From Thiohalocapsa sp963695445 (lineage in GTDB: Bacteria > Pseudomonadota > Gammaproteobacteria > Chromatiales > Chromatiaceae), in NCBI GenBank assembly GCA_963695445.1, contig CAVOGV010000038.1, positions 248,001-312,000 of the forward strand: a stretch of 64,000 nucleotides of DNA, written 5' to 3'. Positions 20,581-30,467 of this stretch are shown one piece after another (the stretch's first letter is position 1; every line of letters begins with the position of its first letter). The notes under the pieces were generated by a model that was not told the DNA's origin, did no database searches, and saw only the letters and a list, made by a program, of their open reading frames with translations. The position numbers were made by a program, and so were the translations under genes.

Positions 20581-23105
20581 CGGCCACCTACCAGCGCGAC
20601 CTGATCCGAGCCGTCCTCGGCCCTCGGCGCCAGGCCCTCGGCACTCCCATGCCCCAGCAGGGCAAGCACCGTCAGCGCCGCCTGCTTGGGCGTCTGTGCG
20701 CGCTGCTCGTCGCCGGGCAGCACTGGCCCGATGCAGGCCGGGCAGCCGGCGAGGCAGGCGCAGCCCTGGACCAGGTCGAGCGCGTCCGCGACAAGCTGCG
20801 CCGCGGCATCGAACAGCGGCGCGGACAGGCCGACGCCGCCGGGGAAATTATCGTACAGGAACAGGGTCGGCTCGAAGCGGTCGCCGGGTACGCGGTCCAG
20901 GGCCTCGTTGTTCGGCCCGCGCAGTTGGCCGCGACCGTCGTTGCCGAGCACCGCGAACCAACTGCCCTGGCCGTCGCCGACGGCTCGGCCCAGGTCCGGC
21001 ACCTCGGCCATGGCGCGCAGTGCGGCGACGTGATGCAGCGCGTAGGCGGCGCCGAGAAAGCCCTCGATGGCGCGCTCGCGGCTCGGCAGGGCCTGTTCGA
21101 GCACCGTCGGATGCACCTGCCACCAGACCGACGTGGTGTGCATCTCCTGATCCGGCAGGTCGATGTTGCCGTAGCCGATGTTGTCGTGGCTGTAGTAGCG
21201 GATCTTCTTGTAGCCGGGGTAGCGGCGCACCAGATGCACCTCGCCGTGGGCGGTGGCCGCGCGCTGGCCGCGACGGTCATCGAAGCGATCCAGGATCTTG
21301 AGCCGGGTGTAGTCGATGGCGTCGGTGTAATAGTCGGCGCGGGTCTTGCGCACGAAGGCCTTGCGCCCGGTCCAGTCCAGCCGCTCCACCTGATAGGGCT
21401 GCGACTGCACCATGTAGATGGCGCCCTCGTAGACGGTCCCCGGCGCGCCGGTGTAGTCCACCTCGGCGATGATGGTCTGCTTGCCGTCCGTGATGTCGAT
21501 GACGACGAAGTTGCCCTCCGCCACCGAGCGCAGCGACACGGCATTGGCCGGATAGCTGTCGGCAATCCAATACCAGCGCCCGACGCCATCCGCGGACTGG
21601 CGCTGCAGCACGCCCTCGTCGCGCAGATAACTCAGCATCTCGTTCAGGTCTTCATTGCCGAACTGGTCGCCATCCTGAAACGGCAGCTCGAAGGCGGCGC
21701 AGCGCACATGATCCATCAGGATCAGCAACTGGTCCGGATGGATGCGGGCATGCTCCGGCGAGCGACCGAGGAAGAACTCCGGATGCCGCACCATGTATTG
21801 GTCCAACGGATCGCTGCTGGCCACCAGCACGCCCAGACTGGGCCGATTGCGCCGCCCTGCCCGCCCGAGCCGCTGCCAGGTGGCGGCGATGGTGCCCGGA
21901 TAGCCGTTCAGCACCGCCACGTCCAGCGCGCCGATGTCCACACCCAGTTCCAGCGCCGAGGTGCTGACCACGCAGTCGACGCGCCCGGCGCGCAGCGCGC
22001 GCTCGGTGCCGCGGCGCTCGCTGGGCAGATAGCCGCCGCGATAGGCCAGCACCCGCGGCGGGCGGCGCGGGTCGCGGTCGAAGACGTCTTTCAGATATTT
22101 GGTGATCACCTCCACCATCAGCCGCGAGCGGGCGAAGACGATGTTCTTCAGGCCCGACTTGGTCGCGGCGCGGGCGATGCGCGTGGTCTGGGAGCGGGCC
22201 GAGGCGCGAATGCCCAAGTCCGGATCGATCACCGGCGGATTCCACAGCAGCAGGTGGCGGGCGCCGCGGGGCGCGCCGCTGTCGGTGATGGCCGCCACCG
22301 GCTCGCCGATCAGCTTCGACGCCAGCTCGTCCGGGTTGGCGATGGTGGCGGACGCGAAGATGAAGCGCGGCGCGGCACCGTAGAAGCGGCAGATGCGATT
22401 CAGGCGCCGGAACACATTGGCGACATGCGCGCCGAAGACACCGCGGTAGCTGTGCAGCTCGTCGACGACGATGAAGGCCAGCGACTCGAAAAACTGCGCC
22501 CATTTGGTGTGATGCGGCAGGATCGCCTGGTGCAGCATGTCCGGATTCGACAGCACGATGTCGCCGCGGGTACGCACCGCCTTGCGCGCATCGCCGGGGG
22601 TGTCGCCGTCGAAGGTGAATGCCTTCACGCCAAGCTCCACGGACCGATTCAGCTCGGCCAGCTCCGCCACCTGGTCCTGCGCCAGCGCCTTGGTCGGAAA
22701 CAGATACAGCGCCTTGGCGCCGCGACTGAGCACCGCATCGAGCACCGGCAGGTTGTAGCACAGCGTCTTGCCGGACGCGGTCGGCGTCGCCACCACCAGG
22801 TGCCGGCCGGCACGCGCCAGATCCCAGGCCGCCCGCTGATGGCTATAGAGCCGCTCCAGCCCGCGCGCGGCCAGCGCCCGGCGCAGGTCCGGATGCATGT
22901 CGGCCGGCAGGTCCAGATAGCGTGCGGCCAGGGCCGGCATGGTCAGCTCGCCGGTGATGCGCCCGGCGTACTTGCGCTTTAGCCCCGCCAGCAGACGCGC
23001 CACCCGATCATCGCGATCGGCACCCGCATCCGCCGCCGTGCCGGTCAAGTCACCCAGACCCGACCGAGCCTCAACGGTGGTCGCGGCCGTCATGTCGATT
23101 CCCAT
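20577..23105 (-). CDS. mrfA: MrfA-like DEAD/DEAH-box helicase with DUF1998
   Basis: An SF2 helicase of the YprA/MrfA family. Walker A is VATPTASGKT, motif II is VVDELHSYRGVFGAH, motif III is FASATIANP, and the C-terminal RecA lobe has VSTSALELGVDIG and QRLGRAGRR. The DUF1998 domain ends with four zinc-ligand cysteines in CACLAGCPACIGP. In Bacillus MrfA partners MrfB to excise mitomycin adducts independently of UvrABC; the coupled mrfB gene here supports that role, but substrate range in this organism is inference. The frame is intact. The longest frame starts at a TTG (23156); I prefer the ATG at 23105, and another ATG at 23093 is possible. Confidence 0.85.
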   Translation of the reverse strand: MGIDMTAATTVEARSGLGDLTGTAADAGADRDDRVARLLAGLKRKYAGRITGELTMPALAARYLDLPADMHPDLRRALAARGLERLYSHQRAAWDLARAGRHLVVATPTASGKTLCYNLPVLDAVLSRGAKALYLFPTKALAQDQVAELAELNRSVELGVKAFTFDGDTPGDARKAVRTRGDIVLSNPDMLHQAILPHHTKWAQFFESLAFIVVDELHSYRGVFGAHVANVFRRLNRICRFYGAAPRFIFASATIANPDELASKLIGEPVAAITDSGAPRGARHLLLWNPPVIDPDLGIRASARSQTTRIARAATKSGLKNIVFARSRLMVEVITKYLKDVFDRDPRRPPRVLAYRGGYLPSERRGTERALRAGRVDCVVSTSALELGVDIGALDVAVLNGYPGTIAATWQRLGRAGRRNRPSLGVLVASSDPLDQYMVRHPEFFLGRSPEHARIHPDQLLILMDHVRCAAFELPFQDGDQFGNEDLNEMLSYLRDEGVLQRQSADGVGRWYWIADSYPANAVSLRSVAEGNFVVIDITDGKQTIIAEVDYTGAPGTVYEGAIYMVQSQPYQVERLDWTGRKAFVRKTRADYYTDAIDYTRLKILDRFDDRRGQRAATAHGEVHLVRRYPGYKKIRYYSHDNIGYGNIDLPDQEMHTTSVWWQVHPTVLEQALPSRERAIEGFLGAAYALHHVAALRAMAEVPDLGRAVGDGQGSWFAVLGNDGRGQLRGPNNEALDRVPGDRFEPTLFLYDNFPGGVGLSAPLFDAAAQLVADALDLVQGCACLAGCPACIGPVLPGDEQRAQTPKQAALTVLALLGHGSAEGLAPRAEDGSDQVALVGGR

Positions 23106-23434
23106 CCGGTTTTGCCCCCAGTTTTGCTGCCGCCGGTTCTGTTGCCCGCGGCTCAAGCACTTCGGAGGCTAACTGAGGGGGTGACTCAAAAGCTGAGCCT
23201 GTGCCGGTCTGTTTCGCGACGGAGACGCTCATCAGTGACTAACAACAATTTGCTGTTGCCCGGCGCAATCGAGCTCGCCACGAGCAGGCTATCGCTCAAA
23301 CGAGTCGCACGATCGGCGAGCGTGCTCGCAGCCGCGACTCGGACCAGCGCTGGAACCCGCTGTCTTTGCCAGTCGAGCGACTGCTCGACGACATCGCTGG
23401 GCCACGCCGGGATACGGGCACCGCGCCCTGGAGG
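23106..23434. other. Non-coding space between mrfA and the FecR gene
   Basis: About 330 bp upstream of mrfA and downstream of the FecR-domain gene. No open frame here has recognisable protein features. The stretch 23160-23240 is less GC-rich and is the natural place for the mrfAB promoter, but I cannot point to convincing -35 and -10 boxes. Confidence 0.4.
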
Positions 23435-24068
23435 TTAGTCGATGGCAACCATGTCCAACGCCCGCTTCACCTTGGCCTCGCCCCAGGTCTTGCGCGGCGA
23501 CAGAGCTGCCGTCCGCCTTGATCATGGTGCCGTCGCCCGGTCCGAGCGTGACCATGCCGCTGTCGCTGCCGACGACCACCTCGCCGTCGAGCACCAGTAC
23601 GCCGGTGGCGCCATCGATGGGGCCGACCCAAAACTCGGTGCCGCGGACGCCAAGAATGGCTACCGGCGTGCGCACGTGCACGCTCCGGTCTCCGCCTCCG
23701 CCTAGCTTGTCGCTGATGAACAGCAACGCGCCCTTGAGCGCATTCAGCGTGATCTCGGTCGCACCATCGGGGTCATAGACGAACTCATCGACGGCGAGCT
23801 CGGCGTTCTCTCCCATCGTGATCGCCGAGCCGTCCGCCAGCATCGCCTTGAGCCGCGACGCCCTACCGGTCCGCAGCAGGTCCTGATAGAAGACGGAAGA
23901 GGCGGACGCCAACGGTCTTGTCTGGCCGGCATAGACCGCCTCGGCGCGCTGCTGCACCCGCTCCACGACACCGACATCGGCACGCCCGCCACTTGCATCG
24001 GCGACGGCGGCAGCGCTTGCCGCGCACCAGAACAATCCGCCAACAAACCAGCCGTGTTGTATCCCCAT
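23435..24068 (-). CDS. FecR-domain periplasmic protein (one frame break)
   Basis: A small secreted protein with a signal peptide (MGIQHGWFVGGLFWCAASAAAVA) and a FecR domain (TGRASRLKAMLADGSAITMG, HVRTPVAILGVRGTEFWVGP, VLVLDGEVVVGS). Such stand-alone FecR proteins are usually signal-sensing or polymer-binding partners rather than true ferric citrate regulators. An extra base at about 23502 breaks the frame; removing it gives GSSSPRKTWGEAKVKRALD and a stop at 23435, for about 210 residues. It is divergent from the CHASE2 cyclase gene, a pairing seen repeatedly in proteobacteria and suggestive of a shared sensory pathway. Confidence 0.8.
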
Positions 24069-24283
24069 CGTTGAGAGTCCTCTCTGCTGTGTCGACTACC
24101 TCGGCGTCGGCCGGATGACCGCTCCCCGTTTTTTACGATATGGTCGCAGCAGGTATTCGACGACACCGCCGGTCGGGTTAGCGTCCGTCACAAGAAGGTA
24201 TGCGCTTGATTAATTTTTGGAAAGAGGTCTTTGTCGATGCGTCGACCTTTGCAACGATGACACCACTGCAGCAAGAAGGGCCA

Positions 24284-24350
24284 AGGGCCAATGATGCGCA
24301 ATCGCCCTGTACGATGGCCCTCGGCCCTCGGCACTTGGCCCATTCGACGC
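24284..24350. repeat. GGCC-rich dispersed palindromic repeat, copy 2
   Basis: GGGCCAAGGGCC, then ATGCGCAATC, then GGCCCTCGGCCCTCGG: the inverted counterpart of the element at 13877-13945. It lies in the 352-bp divergent space between the FecR gene and the cyclase gene. The AT-richer stretch 24205-24235 there is a plausible promoter zone, but no clear boxes stand out. Confidence 0.55.
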
Positions 24351-24420
24351 AACGCCCAGGACAGGCATTTCGGCGCGAAGCTCCATAGCTCAAGTCGTCA
24401 ACCGCAACTCATCCAGGATC

Positions 24421-26592
24421 ATGCGTCATCAGCACAAGCTGCTACCGCCGTTGCTCGCGAGTCTCTTGCTGGCGGTGGCCCTGTTCGCGCAGGTGCGCTA
24501 CCCGTTGGTGTTCGCCGGCTGGCGCAACCTGGCCTTCGACGCCTACATGGCGGCCCATCCCGCGGCTCCCGATGCGCCCATCACAGTGGTGGACATCGAC
24601 GAGCGGAGCATCGCCCGCTACGGCGCCTGGCCCTGGCCCGGCAGCACCCTTGCGACATTGATCGACCATGCCGCCGAGCTGGGAGCCACCGCGATCGTTC
24701 TGGCCGCGATACCGACCGATGGCGACGACTGCGCCGCGCCCGATCGCGTCGCCGCGGCCGACGACGACAGCAACTCCCAGGTCAGATCTCCGAACAGCCC
24801 CCTCTTCAGCAGTCTAGCGGCGCTGCCGTCGGTGATCGGGTTCGCGTTGATCGAAGGTGGCAGCGAGACCCGTCCCCCGCCGCAACGAGCCAGCGTGGTC
24901 ACGTTGGGCAGCGCCGCGTCGATGCTCGAGATGCGCCTGTCCGGGCGTCTGTTGCCCGCCGATGGCGCGGCACGGGCTGCCGCCGGTGTCGGCGCGCTGA
25001 ATGTCTTCCCGGACGCTGATGGACGCGTTCGCCGCGTGCCCTTGCTGGTCCAGTCCGGGGATGCGTTGTATCCGTCGCTGGCGGCCGAGATGCTGCGAGT
25101 CGCGACCGGTGCGGGTTCGTACCTGGCTCGATTCGAGTCGGGAACGGCGCTGGACTCCGAGGTGTCCCTGAAGATCGGCGCTGCGGTGACCCGGCTGAAC
25201 GGCAACGGCGAGATCTGGCTGCACTATGCGCCGCGTGGCGCCTTTCCCGTGGTCAGCGCGGCCGATGTGCTGGGCACTATGCCGGACGATCTGCCGGCCG
25301 ATGCCGCGGCCAAAGGCATGGCCGACGGGTTGGAAGGAGATCGACCGGCGCAGGTGCTCCGCGACCGCGTGGCCGTGATCGGCGTCTCCGCGCCCGGTAT
25401 CGGCGCCATGGTCGCCTCTCCGCTCGGAGAGCGGCTGTCGCCCGCGGAACTCCACGCCCAGATCTTGGCGCAGCTCGCCTCGGGCGCGCACCCGCGGCGA
25501 CCGCCCTGGGCCCGTGGCGCCGAGGCCGCCGTCGCCGGCGCCGGTTCGCTGCTGCTGATCCTGATCTCGCTTCGGCGCCGCGGGTTGTGGCTGGTCGCAC
25601 CCGGCGTGCTGATGATCGGCACCCTGCTCGCGGGCGGCTATCTGCTGTTCAGGGACGCGCTACTGCTGCTCGACCCGGTCTCCCCGGCGCTGACCATCGC
25701 CGTCGTCTACGCCACCTTGACCCTGACCAGTTACCTGGTGACGGACCGGGAGCGGCGCTGGATGCAACGGGCCTTCGCCAGCTACGTGTCGCCGACCCTG
25801 GTGCAGCATCTGATCCGCCATCCCGAACAGCTGCGCCTGGGCGGCGAACGGCGCGAATGCAGCTTCATCATGACGGACCTGGCCGGCTTCACGCCGCTGG
25901 TGGAACGCAGCAGCCCGGAGGCATTGGTAGACCTGCTGAACCGCTACCTCGACGGCCTCATCAGCGTCGTCTTTCGCCACGCGGGGACCATCGACCGCAT
26001 CGTCGGCGATGCCGTCTCGGTGCGCTTCTCCGCCCCCGTGCATCAGCCGGACCACGCCCAGCGCGCGCTCGACTGCGCCCTGGCCATCGATCGATTTGCG
26101 CGCGAATTCGCCGCCGCCATGCAGGCACAAGGCATCGCGCTCGGCCAGACCCGCATCGGCGTGCACACCGGCGAGGTCATCGTCGGCAACTTCGGCGGCA
26201 GTCGGCAACTCGATTACCGCGCCTTCGGCGACGCCATCAACACCGCCGCGCGCCTGGAGTCCGCGAACAAGTATTTCGGCACCAGCCTCGCGGTCAGCGC
26301 CATCACGCTGGCGCAGTGCCGCGACGCGGCGGTCCGCCCCATCGGCGACCTGCTGCTGAAGGGCAAGACCCGCACCATCACCACCTTCACGCCGCTGACG
26401 CCGACGCAGATCGCATCCGGCCTCGCCGAGCACTACGAGCGCGCCTATCGCAGCGCCGAACAGGACGATCCCGAGGCGCTCGCGGCCTTCGCGGCCTGCG
26501 CCGAACGTTTCCCCGACGATCCGCTGACCGGCTTTCACCTCCAACGTCTGCGCGGCGGCGAGCGCGGCGTCGTCATCAAGCTGGAAAAATAA
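24421..26592 (+). CDS. CHASE2-domain class III adenylate/guanylate cyclase
   Basis: A 723-residue inner-membrane receptor cyclase. An N-terminal helix anchors an extracytoplasmic CHASE2 domain (ITVVDIDERSIARYGAWPWP, VIGVSAPGIGA), three transmembrane helices follow (about residues 360-445), and the cytoplasmic catalytic domain begins at about 470 (FIMTDLAGFTPLVERSSPE). Metal-binding aspartates are in MTDLAGF and RIVGDAVSVRF; NTAARLES supplies the transition-state Asn and Arg. It should convert a nucleoside triphosphate, probably ATP, to the cyclic monophosphate in response to an external signal. The frame is intact. The adjacent FecR gene suggests a periplasmic co-sensor. Confidence 0.88.
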   Translation: MRHQHKLLPPLLASLLLAVALFAQVRYPLVFAGWRNLAFDAYMAAHPAAPDAPITVVDIDERSIARYGAWPWPGSTLATLIDHAAELGATAIVLAAIPTDGDDCAAPDRVAAADDDSNSQVRSPNSPLFSSLAALPSVIGFALIEGGSETRPPPQRASVVTLGSAASMLEMRLSGRLLPADGAARAAAGVGALNVFPDADGRVRRVPLLVQSGDALYPSLAAEMLRVATGAGSYLARFESGTALDSEVSLKIGAAVTRLNGNGEIWLHYAPRGAFPVVSAADVLGTMPDDLPADAAAKGMADGLEGDRPAQVLRDRVAVIGVSAPGIGAMVASPLGERLSPAELHAQILAQLASGAHPRRPPWARGAEAAVAGAGSLLLILISLRRRGLWLVAPGVLMIGTLLAGGYLLFRDALLLLDPVSPALTIAVVYATLTLTSYLVTDRERRWMQRAFASYVSPTLVQHLIRHPEQLRLGGERRECSFIMTDLAGFTPLVERSSPEALVDLLNRYLDGLISVVFRHAGTIDRIVGDAVSVRFSAPVHQPDHAQRALDCALAIDRFAREFAAAMQAQGIALGQTRIGVHTGEVIVGNFGGSRQLDYRAFGDAINTAARLESANKYFGTSLAVSAITLAQCRDAAVRPIGDLLLKGKTRTITTFTPLTPTQIASGLAEHYERAYRSAEQDDPEALAAFAACAERFPDDPLTGFHLQRLRGGERGVVIKLEK

Positions 26593-26606
26593 ACGCAGCA
26601 GGCCCT

Positions 26607-29286
26607 CTACAGCATCTTCGTCACCAACTTCACGCTCGGATCATGCTTGTCGGTCTGGATGCGGAAACCGAGTGATTTCATCAACGCCAGCATGCGCGTG
26701 TTGGCGGTCAGCACCTCGCCCTCCATGATGCGCAAGCCGAGGTCGCGTGCGTTCTGCATCAGCGAGCGCATCAAGCGTGCGCCGACGCCGTGACCCCGGC
26801 AGTGGTCGGAAACGACAATGGCGAACTCGCAGCTGTCGCCGCCGGGGCGCGACATGTACCGTGCGACGCCAACCTGGACGTCGCGGCCGTCCTCCTCGAT
26901 GACGCCGATGAGTGCCATCTCGCGGTCGTAGTCGATCTGCGTAAAGCGAACCAGCATATCCGGCGTCAGCTCCTTGATGGCCTGCATGAAGCGGAAGTAC
27001 TTGGTCTGCTCCGATAGTCCGCGGACGAAGTCCTGCTCCATCTGCGCGTCCTCAGGGCGGATCGGGCGGATGGTGAGGTCGATCCCCTCCGGCAGCGGTA
27101 CGCGCTCGATCAGATGCTGCGGATAGGGATGGATGGCCATGTGCCCATACAACGACTGCTGTGAAGGCCGGTAGTTGACGCGAAACCGAGCGTCCACCGC
27201 GATCACGTCCAGGTCGTTGCCGATCAACGGGTTGATCTCCATCTCGATGATCTCCGGCAGCTCGCAGACCATCTCCGAGACGCGCTGCAACACCTTCGAG
27301 AGGGCCTGACGGTTCATCGGCGGCATGTTGCTGAAGGCCCCCATCAGACGCGCGACGCGGGTGTGCTCGATCATGGTCTGGATGATGAACGCATTCAGCG
27401 GCGGCAGGCCCAGGGAGCGGTCCGCGAGCACCTCCATGTCGGTACCGCCGGCACCGAAGCTGATCACCGGCCCGAAGATCGGGTCGCGCGTCACACCCAC
27501 CATCAACTCGCGCGCATTGCGCGTCGGCACCATGTGCTCCACGGTCACGCCGTTGATGCGCGCCTCCGGGCGCAATTTGGCCGCGCGCTCGGTGATCTCG
27601 CTAAAGGCACGGCGAATGCTGCGGGCGTCGTTCAGGTTCAATCGCACACCGTCGACATCGGACTTGTGCTCGATGTCCGGCGAGTCGATCTTCATCACGA
27701 CCGGGAAGCTCAATGACTCCGCCGCCATCAGCGCCTCGTGCGCGGTGCGCGCCATCACCGCCTGCGTGGTGGGAATGCGAAACGCCGACAGGATCGCCTT
27801 CGCCTCGATGGTGCTCAGCGTCTTACGGCCATCGGCCATGACGCCTTCGATAATCAGCCGCGCGCCATCCACATCCGGCGTGATCTGCGTCGAGATCGGC
27901 GCCGGCGACTGGATCAGCAGCTTCTGATTGCGTTGATGCTCCGACAGGTAGGACATGGCGTCCACCGCGAGGTCTGGTGAATCCAGATGCGGCACGCCGT
28001 TCTTCGCCAACAGCTGTTGCGCCTCGGCGACATTGGCCTCGCCCATCCAGCAAGTCAGCACCGGTTTGCGGGTCTGCTTCGCCGCTTCGATCACCTGCTC
28101 GGCAACGGCGGTCGACTGCGAGGCGACCATCGGACGAGAACACCACCAACACCCCGTCGACGCCTTTGTCCGCCAGGGCGGCGTCGATGGCGATCCGGTA
28201 ACGTTCCGCGGACGCATCGCCGATCACGTCGATCGGATTGCCGTGCGACCAATGGTCCGGCAGTCCCTGCTCCAGCGCGGCGCGTGTCTCGTCGCTGAAC
28301 CGCGCCAGCACCAGGCACCGTTCGACGGCGCGATCCACTGCTATCACGCCGGGCCCACCGCCATTGGTAATGATGGCAATGCGGTTGCCCAACATGCGTC
28401 GCCCGGCGCCGAAAACCTGCGCCGCCGCGAACAATTGCCAAAGCCGGTCCACACGCACGCCGCCGCCGCGTTCCATGGCCGCGCGAAATACCTCGCTCGC
28501 GCCGACATAGGCGCCGGTATGCGACTTGGCGGCGCGCGATCCCGCGGCATGGCGTCCGCTCTTGATCACGATCACCGGCTTGAGCCGGGCCGCGGCGCGC
28601 AACCCACTCATGAAACGACGGGCGTCGCGAATCCCTTCCACATACAGCAAGATACAGTTGGTCTGCGGGTCCAGCGCCAGGTAGTCCAGCACGTCGCCAA
28701 AGTCCACATCCGCCGCTGCGCCCAGCGAGACCACGGCCGAAAAGCCGACTTGGCGTGGTGCCGCCCAGTCCAGCATCGCGGTGCAGATCGCACCGGACTG
28801 CGACACCAGCGCGACCTTGCCGGGCGCGGGCAACGTGCTCATGCAGCTGGCATTGAGGCCGTAGGACGGGCGCATCACGCCCAGGCAATTGGGGCCGAGC
28901 ACGCGGATGCGATTGCGTCGCGCCGCCTCCACCAGCCGCTCCTGTAAGGTCGCACCTCGCTCGCCGTGCTCGCCGAAGCCGGCGGAGAGCACCACCGCGG
29001 CCTTGACGTTGGCCCCGCCGCATTGGTCCAGAATACCCGGTACCGTCTCCGCGGGGGTGATGATCAGGGCCAGATCCACGGTGCGCTTCAACTCCGCGAG
29101 ATTTTTGTAACAGCGGTTCCCCGCCACCGTCTCGTGCTTCGGATTGATCGGATAACAACTGCCCTTACACCCACCCGCGACCAGGTTGCGATAAACCATG
29201 CCGCCCACCGAGCCCTCGCGGTCGCTGGCGCCGAACACGGCGACATTTTCGGGGACGAAGAGTTGATCCACATCGGTGAGTCGCAT
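26607..29286 (-). CDS. pat: Pat-type protein lysine acetyltransferase (one frame break)
   Basis: A fusion of an NDP-forming acyl-CoA-synthetase-like module (CoA-binding VAVFGASDREGSVGGMVYRN, SHTGAYVGASEVF, ATP-grasp part VVMKIDSPDIEHKSDVDGV) with a C-terminal GNAT domain (IVVSDHCRGHGVGARLMRSL). This is the YfiQ/PatZ architecture: acetyl-CoA-dependent acetylation of lysines in metabolic enzymes such as acetyl-CoA synthetase. The ATG at 29286 has AGGAGG upstream. An extra base at 28135 breaks the frame; removing it gives VVFSPMVASQSTAVAEQ and about 892 residues. It sits head-to-head with an AcuC/HDAC-type deacetylase gene, which supports a reversible acetylation role. An acyl-CoA synthetase activity cannot be excluded, since SHTG is retained. 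Confidence 0.85.
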
Positions 29287-29315
29287 AAGAGTCTGCCCTC
29301 CTGGGCGAAACGCTG

Positions 29316-29467
29316 GGCGATTGCCGGAGAATCTCGTACCAGATGGCGCCGGATTGAGGCCCGCCTTCAAGGAGCGCGGCAGAGCATAGCCGGCTATGTG
29401 ACTACCGGGGCGACACGGAAGGCGGGCTCAAGACAAGTCAGCTGGTATGAGATTCGAAGAAATCGCC
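29316..29467. repeat. MITE-like palindromic element, copy A
   Basis: A 152-bp element with terminal GGCGATT/AATCGCC and imperfect inverted arms of about 50 bp around a centre containing the perfect palindrome CATAGCCGGCTATG. A second copy lies at 50661-50817. It encodes nothing and fills the divergent space between pat and the deacetylase gene, where it may affect their promoters. Confidence 0.85.
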
Positions 29468-29509
29468 TAAGCTTGGAAAAAAATCGATGGCCGCGGATAT
29501 ACTCAGCCC

Positions 29510-30443
29510 ATGAATCTCGCATACATCTCCCATCACGACTGCCAAGACCACCAGATGGGCGCGCACCATGTGGAGGTACCGGAACGCCTGCACGCCATCA
29601 GCGACCGCATGATCGCCTCTGGCATCGAGATGTTAGTCACCCATTATGACGCGCCCAAGGCCACCCGCGAGCAATTGCTGCGCGTGCACGACGCCGAGTA
29701 CGTGGACCGAATCTTCGATGCCGCGCCCACCGCGCCGGATGTGCTCAGCTGGGTCGACGGCGACACTGCCATGTGCAGCGGCACGCTGAACGCCGCGCTG
29801 CGCGCCGCCGGCTCAGCCGCACCTGGCCGTGGATCTGGTCATGAGCGACAAACATCACGCCGCCTTCTGCGCCGTACGCCCGCCGGGCCACCATGCCGAG
29901 CGCCATGCCGCGATGGGTTTTTGCTTTTTCAACAACGTCGCCGTCGGCGCCTGGCATGCCATGGACCGCTACGGGCTTGAGCGCATCGCCATCATCGACT
30001 TCGACGTGCACCACGGCAACGGCACCGAAGACATCGTCGCCGGCGACGAGCGCATCCTGTTCGGGTCCAGCTTCCAGCACCCGTTCTACCCCGGCTCCGG
30101 CGCCGACTCCAAGGCGCCTAATGTGATGAACATCCCGCTACCCGCACGCACCGACGGCAACGCCTTCCGCGCCGCGGTCGAGCGCGAATGGCTGCCACGG
30201 CTAGAGGCCTTCAAGCCGCAACTGGTCATGATCTCCGCCGGCTTCGACGGACACTTGGAAGACGACATGGCCAACTTCCACCTGCGCGAGGCCGACTACG
30301 GCTGGATCACAAAGCAACTGCACGATCTTGCCAAGCGCCACGCCCACGAGCGCATCGTCTCCTGCCTGGAGGGCGGCTATAGCCTGTCCGCGCTGGGCCG
30401 CAGCGTCAGCACCCATATCGACGAATTGATCGGTCACGGCTAA
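29510..30443 (+). CDS. AcuC/HDAC-family deacetylase (one frame break)
   Basis: A zinc-dependent arginase-fold deacetylase. Diagnostic motifs are VRPPGHHAERHAAMGFCFFN (tandem active-site histidines), IIDFDVHHGNGTEDIV (zinc-binding Asp and His) and MISAGFDGHLEDDMANF (second zinc Asp), with the substrate-side tyrosine region in CLEGGYSLSALG. An extra base at 29813 breaks the frame; removing it gives RAAGQPHLAVDLVMSD and a protein of about 310 residues. Bacterial members act on acetyl-lysine (AcuC) or on acetylpolyamines; the adjacent divergent pat gene favours protein deacetylation. The MITE copy A ends about 40 bp before its start codon. Confidence 0.87.
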
Positions 30444-30467
30444 GGGCTGGAACTCGATACTCGGCCC

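Noticed and set aside
20292..22982. A plus-strand open frame of 896 codons
   Set aside because: It lies antisense to mrfA and mrfB, is dominated by Ala, Arg, Gly, His and Gln without any recognisable motif, and is the expected GC-rich shadow of real genes on the other strand.
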